Of a stretch of 64,000 nt of DNA, positions 44,801-51,985 are shown in pieces. Made by a program: the position numbers and the translations under genes. Within the stretch, counting starts at the first letter, position 1. Each line of letters starts with the position of its first letter. The stretch is taken from the NCBI GenBank assembly GCA_023416735.1, contig JAEZGX010000007.1, positions 1 through 64,000 of the forward strand, in the 5' to 3' direction. The notes below the pieces were generated by a model that worked only from the letters and a program-made list of their open reading frames with translations, was not told the DNA's origin and ran no database searches. The DNA is from Verrucomicrobiota bacterium (GTDB taxonomy: Bacteria; Verrucomicrobiota; Verrucomicrobiia; Opitutales; Opitutaceae).

Positions 44801-45247
44801 GAGGATTCGGTGCTGGATCAGGTCCGCGGATTCGTTCTTCAGGATGGCGGACCGGCTCGGGAGCTTCGGGAATGGCGTTGGTCGCTCCTCTCCACCTATG
44901 AGTTTACGCGGGACTCTGTTCTCTCGGGGTGGAGAATTGGTGGCGCGCTTCGCTGGTTGGATAAGCCGGTCATCGGCTATCCGGTCGAGTTCAGCGCCGA
45001 CGCGAACGACTATGTTCCCTCGGTGGCGAATCCTTACTATGGTGACGCGACCACCAGCGTCGATGCATGGATCGGCTATCGGTTCAAAACGGCCCGGAAG
45101 CTCGATGTCGATATCCAGCTCAACGGAAGAAATATATTGTCGAACAAGAAGTTGATCCCGGCTCTGGCAAATCCGGATGGATCGGTTGCCGGATACTCGA
45201 TTGCCGATACTGCGGCGATGGATTTGACGGTCACCTTCCGGTTCTAG
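41879..45247 (+). CDS. TonB-dependent outer-membrane receptor
   Basis: A 1122-residue outer-membrane transporter. The signal peptide (up to about 32, GAVASAQ) is followed by IVELSPFVVEAS, a short linker that I know from Opitutaceae receptors. The plug domain runs from about 65 (TRLNTRLRDIPAAVSVITPE, then RVDISRGPNSILFGLGSPAG), and the 22-strand barrel ends in DLTVTFRF with the terminal Phe. It lacks a SusD partner. It would import oligosaccharides or another large ligand with energy from TonB. It is the first gene of the rightward operon, under a perfect LacI-type operator, and is followed by an esterase and a GH2 enzyme. Confidence 0.92.
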   Translation: MKSYNIHILRPFSPSWLTLLSTSLALGAVASAQINNEANRQIDESETDQIVELSPFVVEASGDVGYLASSSLGGTRLNTRLRDIPAAVSVITPELLRDTASNNLEDILVYAVGAEVGGPGGNFSGMEQRTAEASGFFQSRLSAFGAPNRSRGLAAFDMARDYFLTSIPFEAYNTERVDISRGPNSILFGLGSPAGIVNNGLKSAMFRDANEISVQVSELGSHRETFDFNKEIIKGQLAVRVVGLNKERNFQQDPAFAEEQRLYGALKFQRDFAPNGGFLSTTTVRANFETGRITSNPPYMAPPIDEISNWFRLGKPTWNVLEDTWSPRPAGKSNAVYDVLRPGVFRNPTAVFPDASSSTPNAGFANVAAGARNFVADQLLTPSGVLRSTVVMGVATRLGASLSNSGNPLGRFTASPSLRDPNVFDFFNHKLTGGYDREVGDLDAYNVTLEQLFFEDRSLGVELAYDSQRWHTRSRQLLGDESAILQVDMNSVMMNGDPNPNYGRIFFPSQPGNGSARNERQAERATAFYRLDLSEKVDGVLGRLLGRHVFSAMYNRQQIDSWSASGNTYTTGPDFSPSYMGNATNYLGIGTRLMTSVHYIGPSILGAASLADVTGVKGLSAIQLPDENLKTYAWNRDTKTFDLRQFSIIKNSDDGALLSNSGIDVSRNVITSTAFTWQSFLFGENLVGTLGWRNDEVEIYSGSDNFDPTFTSTPLQRRNPTTNLIIRENYFLPNRPGFTTEENLFSWGVVAHSPDFINRHLPWGTDFSVHYNSSGSFQPTAQRYDSLLNKLGNVTGNTEEYGFTVSALDGKLVARVNRYKTTQEDVSIGIPTATHVMFTDVSSVSFNTPEAIAAAGGYPMPSQKYLDFYNYTVASTPNVYGGFDVTTAPRGTVTETTDYVARGTELELAFNALPNWRILVNAAHQKSVRSNSGEAILTLIQERLPIWGDGVGSDAPGEVLYANGAHTQFIRGRAEDSVLDQVRGFVLQDGGPARELREWRWSLLSTYEFTRDSVLSGWRIGGALRWLDKPVIGYPVEFSADANDYVPSVANPYYGDATTSVDAWIGYRFKTARKLDVDIQLNGRNILSNKKLIPALANPDGSVAGYSIADTAAMDLTVTFRF

Positions 45248-45265
45248 TTTGCGTTAAACCAGGAT

Positions 45266-45299
45266 GGCAGGCGATGGCGGCGTGACGTCATCGCCTGCC
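45266..45299 (+). terminator. Hairpin after the TonB receptor gene
   Basis: GGCAGGCGATG (45266-45276) and CATCGCCTGCC (45289-45299) form a perfect 11-bp stem with a 12-base loop. It lies between the receptor and the esterase gene and has no T-run. It could cut or stabilise the transcript so that the receptor is made in excess. Confidence 0.6.
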
Positions 45300-45340
45300 C
45301 AACACGTGATCGCTCACCGTCTTTTCCTCTCGATGCAGCG

Positions 45341-46240
45341 ATGATGTCTGGAAGGGTGAGTGCGTGGTTGGCGATTGGCAGGATCGGAGTCTTCCTGGGC
45401 TTCTGCTGCGTCGCGAGAGGGGAGAGCAGAGAAATCGCTATCAGCTCCGTGGAATCTCCGTATCAGAATGGGCGTCAGGAAATCCGCGTTCTCCTCCCTG
45501 ACGGCTACGTGGAGACAAAGCGTTACCGTGTTCTTTATGTTTTGCCGGTGGAGCCCGGGTTCCAGGATCAGTTTGGTTATGGACTCGGGACACTGCAGCG
45601 AATGGGCGCCCATAATCTATATGATATCATCATCGTTCAGATGGGCTTCGAGAAAGTGCCGTGGTTTGGAGATCACGCCTCCGATTCAAAGATTCGGCAG
45701 GCAAGTTTTTTAACAGAATTCGTCGTTCCTTTTATAGAAGACCGCTACTCGACTTTGGCGAGTCCGGAGGGGCGCCTGTTACTGGGCTTTAGCAAAAGCG
45801 GCTGGGGAGCTTTTAGCCTGCTCCTGACGTATCCCGATTTCTTTGGCTATGCGGCTTCTTGGGACGCTCCGCTCTGTCTCTCGGAGTTTCACTTCGGAAT
45901 GGATAAGGTGTTCGGCACATTGCCGCAGCTCGAGCGATATCGTCCCGATTTACTTTTACCGAAACGGAAGGCGTTTTTCCGAACGAAGACCCGACTGGTT
46001 CTGATGGGAGAAAATCTCTGGGGAAATATGGTTCCGGTGGAAACGGGCCGCAGTCACACGCAGCGAGCTCATGAATTGCTCGAGCAAGAAGGAATCAAAC
46101 ACATTTATGATGACAGTCTGGTTGCACCGCATCGTTGGGATAGCGCATGGTTGGCGCCCGTTCTCGAGGCACTTCTACAAATCGCCGGAGGGCGACAAAA
46201 CGCAGCAGAGGGAGCGTTCGATAGTGTGCCGGCCAATTAG
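45341..46240 (+). CDS. Secreted alpha/beta-hydrolase esterase
   Basis: An exported protein of 299 residues with a signal peptide (WLAIGRIGVFLGFCCVARG). It has the putative-esterase fold: QEIRVLLPDGYVETKRYRVL, the nucleophile elbow GFSKSGWG (Ser near 150), and a late VAPHRWDSAW with the catalytic His. GxSxSG is a variant of the usual GxSxGG elbow, and this protein is distant from the esterase at 35209. The family includes acetyl-xylan and feruloyl esterases. It stands between the TonB receptor and a GH2 gene that overlaps its end by 17 bp, so it is coupled to the GH2 enzyme. Confidence 0.82.
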   Translation: MMSGRVSAWLAIGRIGVFLGFCCVARGESREIAISSVESPYQNGRQEIRVLLPDGYVETKRYRVLYVLPVEPGFQDQFGYGLGTLQRMGAHNLYDIIIVQMGFEKVPWFGDHASDSKIRQASFLTEFVVPFIEDRYSTLASPEGRLLLGFSKSGWGAFSLLLTYPDFFGYAASWDAPLCLSEFHFGMDKVFGTLPQLERYRPDLLLPKRKAFFRTKTRLVLMGENLWGNMVPVETGRSHTQRAHELLEQEGIKHIYDDSLVAPHRWDSAWLAPVLEALLQIAGGRQNAAEGAFDSVPAN

Positions 46241-49127
46241 CATATCGGACGCGGTGACGACACGAGTCGGGCCGGCGGGGCAGTCGGTCTCTACTTGGTG
46301 TGGGACGCGGTTGAGTTTAAGGATGGCGGGTGGGCTGCTGGCGCTTGGCTTGGCGTCGTCGGCGGTTTCTTCTGCGGCGGAGCAAAACGTGACGGCGAAG
46401 GTGGAGGAGGTGTGTCTGAATGGTGAGGATTGGACGTTTCAGCCGATCCGCCTGCCGTTTTTCGGCTATGAGATGGACGCGCCCGGTCGATGGAAGCAGT
46501 CGCGAATCGGTCATCAGTTCATCGTCGATGCTATTTCGGATCCGGCGAACGATTGGGGATCCAAACACCGCGTGCGCGTTCCGATGGCGTGGAGCAGTGT
46601 GACGTCCGATCCCGGTTCGAAGGATGCCACCGGCGATTTCGCGTTCCCCTGGTTCTGGCAATACGTGCACAAAGGCGTTTACGAAAAGACATTCTCGGTG
46701 TCGCCGACGTTCGAGGGGAAACGCATCAAGCTTTGGTTCGAGAGCGTAAATTTTCGGTGCTGGATCTATGTCAATGATCGGCTTGTGGCGGGGAACGACA
46801 CGGAAGGTTCAACCCATGAGAATAAGCTGCCGTTCGAGGTTGATATAACCGACTTCGTTCAGGCGCCGTCACATGACAATCGGCTGCGTGTGGTCGTGCA
46901 GGATTTTACGGCGAGTTTTGTTGGAGAATTCCCGAACGAGGACCATGTCGCGACAGGCCTGTCGTATCCGTTGGGCGACCGTTGCGACTACTTCAACAAG
47001 GACCGGGGATGGCGGTCGATCGATAGCGGAATCATTGGCGACGTCATGCTTCGCGCGGTGCCTCTGATCAATGTCGCGGATGTGTTCATACGCACATCGG
47101 TGGATAAGTCCGAGATCGAAGTGGACGTTTTGGTCGCGAATGAAAGCCGCGAGCGGAAGACGATTCAGTTGAAGCCGTGGGTCGGCGAGTGGAACGGGGG
47201 GGATCGTGTGTTGACGATGGAGGACAACCCGAAGTTGACCCTGGAGCCGGGGGAGCGGCGACGGGTGACGCTTCGGCAGCATTGGCCGCGGCCGCGACTA
47301 TGGTGGCCGCACGATCCGATTCTCTATCGCCTAACGGTGGATATTGTTGAGGGCGGCCGTCTCGTATCCCAGCACAGCGAGCGGTTTGGTTTCCGCGAAG
47401 TTCGCATGGTGTCCTCGAAGGATGCCGACCGCCGGGGTTTTTATCTCAATGGCGTGCGAGTGCGATTGCTGGGCGAATCGGTCGAGCCGACGTGGAAAGA
47501 TGGATACACCGAAGGCGTGGGAACGAGCGGGCTTTATTTGTATAACCCGGAGTATTGGTCGGCGATGATTGCCGAAGCAAAACGCCTGAATATGAACGTG
47601 CTCCGCCCCCATCGCGGCATGGCGATCAAGCGGATGTTCGAGATCGCGGATGAAATGGGGATGATGATGATCGCCGAATCGACGATCAGCGATGGCAATC
47701 ATCGAGGCGGGATTGGAACGCTCGCGAATCAGCGCCGTGCGATTGGGGACATGATCAAGAACTTCAGGAATCATCCCTCGATCGTGCTCTGGTCCCTGGC
47801 CAACGAGTCACCGTATAGCGAGGAGTGGGCGGACGAGGCGAAATTGCACGATCAGACGCGCCCCTATGTGGCGACGCAAACCGAGCCGCTGAATCATCCC
47901 TCGCCATCCTTGGCTGCGGCAACCGGTTCCTACGCAATGGGCCTATCCGGCTATGTTCCGGATATATATCACCGGCACGATGCCAACTGGGTGGAGAAGC
48001 CGATGTATGTTTACGAAGATAATGCGTGTTACGATGAGCCGACGGACGAAGAACGCCTCGCCACAGTGCAGAAAGGGCTGACGATCTTTCGCGGTCACCG
48101 AAGTTCGGGATACGAACTCGTTTCCACCTTTTATACGTGGCAAAAACTCTATGGTCAGCCCACCCAAGCAGAGGAGAAACTGCTTCAGATCGACTGGTCG
48201 AATGAGGCCATATCGTCGCGCGGCTATCGTCCTGAATTCGCTCGAATGCCTCTGTTGGATCCGTGGTCGCCGGGACGCGCGAATCCTGTCATCCGGCCGC
48301 TCGGCAGCGGCGACCAATCAGCGGACGCGTTCTGGCGGCGCACTTATTCGCCGATTGCGGTTTTCGACCGCGCTTATGACGAGCGCTTCGATATTGCCCA
48401 GAATCCTTATGTGGCGCCAATTGGCGCCGCGCGGACATTGACGATTCACAATGATGATCTCGTCGATCAGACCACGTTGATCGCTGTGGATTGGACGGTC
48501 TCGAGCTTTGATGGCGGCGACGAAATCTCTCGGGGCGAGTTTCAGATCGAGGTGCCGCTCGGTGGCATTCGGACGAAGCAGATTGAGTTGGATCTTGGCG
48601 GACGGTCGGCGGTTCGAGTGACCTATCGCGCACACAAGTCCGGCCGGGAGCGTTTCCAGGAAACGATCTATCTTCGCGGCAGCGGCCCGAAGGAATCGGC
48701 CGTTGCGGTGGACGTTCCGAGCGGTGAAAACGCGATCACTCTTCTGGCGGTCAGCCCCAGCACGCAGTTCAGGGGCTATGTTACGACGCCGTATGCCGGC
48801 TCTGTTTCTCCAGAAGTGCTCTTCGCTCAGGAGCTGGGTCCAGCCAGCTTCGTGCAGTTCAATCCTGTGATCGAAACCGCCGGAGACTACGACATCTACC
48901 TGCATGTCGTCGGAGGCCAGCGGGGAACGTTGTCGGTCGAAATCTTGCACGACACGATGAACACGACGACTTCGATCGACCTCGCTCAAACCGGGTGGAT
49001 CCGGCTCAACGCGGGACCGTTTCATATGGAGGCCGGCGCGCTGCAGAATGCGGTGCGCATTGGCGCCAAAGGCACGGCCAAGCGTGCAATGATCGATGCG
49101 GTGAAGCTGGTTCGCTCATCGCCCTGA
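46224..49127 (+). CDS. Secreted glycoside hydrolase family 2 enzyme, copy 2
   Basis: A paralogue of the GH2 enzyme at 36169, similar from the N-terminus (LNGEDWTFQPIRLPFFGYEM against LNGNDWTFLPVRLPFFGYEM) to the C-terminal domain. It has the acid/base Glu in WSLANESPY and the same VYEDNACYD nucleophile candidate. GTG 46224 overlaps the esterase stop and has AGGGAG about 10 bases upstream; it gives 967 residues with a long basic signal peptide. TTG 46311 and ATG 46323 are alternatives. Two divergent copies in one locus suggest different linkages of the same glycan. Confidence 0.87.
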   Translation: MCRPISISDAVTTRVGPAGQSVSTWCGTRLSLRMAGGLLALGLASSAVSSAAEQNVTAKVEEVCLNGEDWTFQPIRLPFFGYEMDAPGRWKQSRIGHQFIVDAISDPANDWGSKHRVRVPMAWSSVTSDPGSKDATGDFAFPWFWQYVHKGVYEKTFSVSPTFEGKRIKLWFESVNFRCWIYVNDRLVAGNDTEGSTHENKLPFEVDITDFVQAPSHDNRLRVVVQDFTASFVGEFPNEDHVATGLSYPLGDRCDYFNKDRGWRSIDSGIIGDVMLRAVPLINVADVFIRTSVDKSEIEVDVLVANESRERKTIQLKPWVGEWNGGDRVLTMEDNPKLTLEPGERRRVTLRQHWPRPRLWWPHDPILYRLTVDIVEGGRLVSQHSERFGFREVRMVSSKDADRRGFYLNGVRVRLLGESVEPTWKDGYTEGVGTSGLYLYNPEYWSAMIAEAKRLNMNVLRPHRGMAIKRMFEIADEMGMMMIAESTISDGNHRGGIGTLANQRRAIGDMIKNFRNHPSIVLWSLANESPYSEEWADEAKLHDQTRPYVATQTEPLNHPSPSLAAATGSYAMGLSGYVPDIYHRHDANWVEKPMYVYEDNACYDEPTDEERLATVQKGLTIFRGHRSSGYELVSTFYTWQKLYGQPTQAEEKLLQIDWSNEAISSRGYRPEFARMPLLDPWSPGRANPVIRPLGSGDQSADAFWRRTYSPIAVFDRAYDERFDIAQNPYVAPIGAARTLTIHNDDLVDQTTLIAVDWTVSSFDGGDEISRGEFQIEVPLGGIRTKQIELDLGGRSAVRVTYRAHKSGRERFQETIYLRGSGPKESAVAVDVPSGENAITLLAVSPSTQFRGYVTTPYAGSVSPEVLFAQELGPASFVQFNPVIETAGDYDIYLHVVGGQRGTLSVEILHDTMNTTTSIDLAQTGWIRLNAGPFHMEAGALQNAVRIGAKGTAKRAMIDAVKLVRSSP

Positions 49128-49152
49128 GCCGCGATCCGTGGGCGCCATGACT

Positions 49153-49944
49153 TCATCTGTTGCGTGACGGCGCCGCCGCAGGCGGCGCGATCACGACGGC
49201 CGTGCCGTGCGCCCGAAGCCGCTGTGCAATCGCCCGCGGCGGGGGCGCGTCTGTCACCAAGGCATGGATACGCTTGGGATGCAGCGTGATGGCGGCAGCG
49301 CCGCGGCCGAATTTCGATGAATCGAGCAGCAGCACCACGCGACGGGAGATTTCGGCCAGCGCGCGTTTTACCTCGATTTCGAGCGGATTGGGATCGGTCG
49401 GGCCGCGTTCGGCATCGAAACCGGTGGCACTGAGAAAGCATACGGACGCGCTCTGAGAATGGATCGCCTTGAGCGCGTCGGGTCCGGTGGCGTTTCCTGA
49501 AATCGGGCTGACCCAGCCGCCGATGATCCTCAGTGGCAGGGCTGGCCGGTGCTTTCGCAGGTGAATCGCGACGGGAAGGCTGTTGGTGAGAATCGAAACT
49601 TTTTCCTCCGGCAGATGATAGGCGAGCGCGGCGACACTCGTGCCTCCTTCGAGCGCGAGCGTATCGCCCGGGCGAACGAACGCGGCCACAGCGCACGCAG
49701 CGATCCGCATTTTCGCGGCGTGGGCGGACGTGGCTTTCGCTTCGAAGTCGGGTTCGCCGGCGGCCCGACCGATCGATTCGGCGCCACCGCGAATTCGCCG
49801 CAGCAGTCCTTGCTCTTCCAACACGCGAAGATCGCGCCAGACCGTCATCGCGGTGACGCCGAGCTTGCTTTGGAGGTCGCGGCCGGAGACCCGCCCGTGG
49901 TCGCGCAAGAGAGCGAGGATGCGTTGATAGCGGTCACTGTTCAC
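49153..49944 (-). CDS. DeoR family transcriptional regulator
   Basis: A cytoplasmic repressor of 263 residues. Residues 1-55 are the DeoR helix-turn-helix (RYQRILALLRDHGRVSGRDL then VTAMTVWRDLRVLEEQGLLR and RIRGGA). Residues 75-250 are the DeoRC sensor domain with GDTLALEGGTSV, ILTNSLPVAI, FLSATGFD and LLLDSSKFG, which binds a phosphosugar. It is divergent from the sugar kinase operon with only 80 bp between the starts, so it probably controls that operon in response to a sugar phosphate. The end of the intergenic region is AT-rich with TGTTAT repeats (about 49955 and 49972) as possible sites. Confidence 0.88.
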   Translation of the reverse strand: MNSDRYQRILALLRDHGRVSGRDLQSKLGVTAMTVWRDLRVLEEQGLLRRIRGGAESIGRAAGEPDFEAKATSAHAAKMRIAACAVAAFVRPGDTLALEGGTSVAALAYHLPEEKVSILTNSLPVAIHLRKHRPALPLRIIGGWVSPISGNATGPDALKAIHSQSASVCFLSATGFDAERGPTDPNPLEIEVKRALAEISRRVVLLLDSSKFGRGAAAITLHPKRIHALVTDAPPPRAIAQRLRAHGTAVVIAPPAAAPSRNR

Positions 49945-50024
49945 GGGTTTGTTATATAAGGCACGATCCTGTTATGAAGTGTTAATTCACTCGTTTTCCG
50001 GGTCGGAATGCGGACCTTGGGCGC

Positions 50025-50984
50025 ATGGAGCTGCTCCTCGGTATCGATGGTGGTGGGACGCGCACGCGAGCCGTGCTCGTGACGACAAAAGGCCGTGTGC
50101 TTGGGCAGGGCGAGGCGGGGTCGTCAAATCATCACAACATCGAGTTGAAGACGGTAACGGCGAATCTCCGCCGTGCCGTCGAGCAAGCTTGGCTCGCGGC
50201 CGGGCGGCCTTTTGCGCCGGCGGCGCGAGCGTTTCTTGGCTGCGCGGGGATCAAGACCGATGCGGATGCGGCGCGGGTGCGAGCGGCGGCAGAGAGCGCA
50301 GGATTGGCGCCGGCCGGACAAATTGAAGTGATGAACGATCTTCACAATGCGCTCGCCGGCGGACTCGGTGGCGCGCCAGGCATCGCGTTGATCGCGGGCA
50401 CGGGGACGAACTGTCTCGGACGCGATGCCCACGGAGCGACGTTCATGTGCGGAGGCTGGGGCTGGCTTCTCGACGACGAAGGAGGTGGCTGCGGACTGGC
50501 GTTGAGTGCCATGCGGGCGGCGGTGCGGGCGGCAGACGGCCGCGCAGCGAAAACAGAACTGCTGCCGGCGGTGCTGGCGTTTTTCGGGCTGCGCGAACCG
50601 AACGCGCTGCTCCAGCGTTTGTATGTTCAATCTCCAACGCCCGAAGAGATCGCCGGCTTTGCGCCGGTGGTCATTCGACTCGCGCAAGCCGGCGACTCCA
50701 CCGCCGGAGACCTTCTGCGGCGCGGAGCCGCGGCGTTGGCCGAGTTGGTGGCCGGGGCGGCGAGCCAGCTCGATTTTTCCGATGGCTTCGAAGTCGTGGT
50801 GCTCGGCGGCTGCGCGCGATCGGGCGAGCCTTACCAGACGATGGTGGAAGCGGCCATTCGCCGCCGCTGCCCCACGGCGAAACTGCGGGAGCCGCTGTAT
50901 TCACCGGTGCAGGGAGCGGCCATCAATGTCTTGCGCGCGGCCTTGGGCGAGCGTGCGCCGAAACTGGAAATTTCTTCCTCATGA
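50025..50984 (+). CDS. BadF/N-acetylglucosamine kinase-like sugar kinase
   Basis: A cytoplasmic protein of 319 residues from the ASKHA superfamily. The phosphate-1 motif is LLGIDGGGTRTRAVLV, the second is VMNDLHNALAGGL (catalytic Asp), and the adenosine site is IALIAGTGTNCLG. GGWGWLLDDEGGG is typical of the BadF/BadG and GlcNAc kinase group. It would phosphorylate GlcNAc or another hexose(amine). Its stop overlaps the next start (ATGA), so it is coupled to the cupin isomerase. It starts a four-gene operon behind a DeoR regulator. Confidence 0.85.
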   Translation: MELLLGIDGGGTRTRAVLVTTKGRVLGQGEAGSSNHHNIELKTVTANLRRAVEQAWLAAGRPFAPAARAFLGCAGIKTDADAARVRAAAESAGLAPAGQIEVMNDLHNALAGGLGGAPGIALIAGTGTNCLGRDAHGATFMCGGWGWLLDDEGGGCGLALSAMRAAVRAADGRAAKTELLPAVLAFFGLREPNALLQRLYVQSPTPEEIAGFAPVVIRLAQAGDSTAGDLLRRGAAALAELVAGAASQLDFSDGFEVVVLGGCARSGEPYQTMVEAAIRRRCPTAKLREPLYSPVQGAAINVLRAALGERAPKLEISSS

Positions 50985-51586
50985 CTACTCCATCCCCGCT
51001 TCTCAGCCTGCTGCCCGTCGATCTCGCCGTGAGCTTCGGACTCGATCCTGCGAACATCGCCGGACGTCCGCGAGTCGAACGCCGGCTGTCGGATCTGCGT
51101 GGTTGTTTTCTGGATACGGATGCGTATGACGCGGCATTGAGCTCGGGCGATCCGGTGATCTACGCGGTATCTTCGGTGGAACCGGCAACGGGGGACGGGC
51201 AACTTCACTTCGGGTTGGGCGTGTTGTTTCCCGGAAAGATCGGCGACGAGTTTTACCTGACGAAAGGGCATCTGCATTCGCACCGCCCGGCGGCGGAGGT
51301 CTATATCGGGTTGGCCGGGGAAGGCGCGATGCTACTGGAGGATGAGGCGACAGGTGAGAGTCGGCTGGTGCCGTTGAAGAAAAACAGCGCGGTTTATGTG
51401 CCGGGGCACACGGCGCATCGGACGGTCAATACCGGCCGCGAGCCGCTGGTTTACATTGGCGTCTATCCGTCGGATGCCGGTCACGATTACGCGACGATCG
51501 CGCAGCGGAATTTCAAACACGTGGTCATCGAGCGCGAAGGCGCGCCGTTGATGATCGAGCGCGGAAATCGTGGAGGAGAATCATGA
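50981..51586 (+). CDS. Cupin-type phosphoglucose isomerase (archaeal-type GPI)
   Basis: A protein of 201 residues of the cupin GPI family (PF06560), unrelated to classical Pgi. It has YLTKGHLHSHRPAAEVYIGL, the H-x-H ... E metal ligands, then GEGAMLL and YVPGHTAHRTVNTG with the third His. These enzymes interconvert glucose 6-phosphate and fructose 6-phosphate using a metal ion and are known mainly from archaea and some bacteria. ATG 50981 overlaps the kinase stop and its own stop overlaps the next start (ATGA at 51583), so the three genes are translated together. Confidence 0.85.
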   Translation: MTTPSPLLSLLPVDLAVSFGLDPANIAGRPRVERRLSDLRGCFLDTDAYDAALSSGDPVIYAVSSVEPATGDGQLHFGLGVLFPGKIGDEFYLTKGHLHSHRPAAEVYIGLAGEGAMLLEDEATGESRLVPLKKNSAVYVPGHTAHRTVNTGREPLVYIGVYPSDAGHDYATIAQRNFKHVVIEREGAPLMIERGNRGGES

Positions 51587-51975
51587 GCTACGTCACCAAA
51601 CCCATCCCCGTTGAAAAGCCGGCTGTCGGCTTTGTCGAGCGTCCATGGGGTTCGTTCAAGCAATACGCCTTCAATCAGGAAGCGACGGTTTCGTTGATGA
51701 CGGTGCTGCCCGGGCAACGTCTGTCACTGCAATCGCACACAGGGCGCGCCGAGTTGTGGATTGTGTTGGACGACGGTGCGGAGGTGCAGGTGGACGATCG
51801 TGTGACCCGGCATCGCGCGGGCGATGAAGTGTGGATTCCGGCGAACGGGCGTCACCGTCTCGCGAATCCGACTACGCGATCGGTGCGCGTGCTCGAAGTG
51901 GCGTTCGGCAATTGGCAACAGGCCGACATCACGCGCTACGAAGATGATTTCAACCGGCCCGAGAAGGGCGAATAG
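51583..51975 (+). CDS. Cupin protein like mannose-6-phosphate isomerase type II domain
   Basis: A small protein of 130 residues equal to the isomerase domain of bifunctional ManC (PF01050). It has VERPWGSFKQYAFN, LPGQRLSLQSHTGRAELWIV (metal ligands Gln/His and Glu), and RHRAGDEVWIPANGRHRLAN. The usual nucleotidyltransferase domain is absent, so it may isomerise a phosphosugar alone or act as a sensor. It overlaps the cupin GPI gene by 4 bp and precedes a type I isomerase by 10 bp. Confidence 0.82.
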   Translation: MSYVTKPIPVEKPAVGFVERPWGSFKQYAFNQEATVSLMTVLPGQRLSLQSHTGRAELWIVLDDGAEVQVDDRVTRHRAGDEVWIPANGRHRLANPTTRSVRVLEVAFGNWQQADITRYEDDFNRPEKGE

Positions 51976-51985
51976 CGACTCAATC

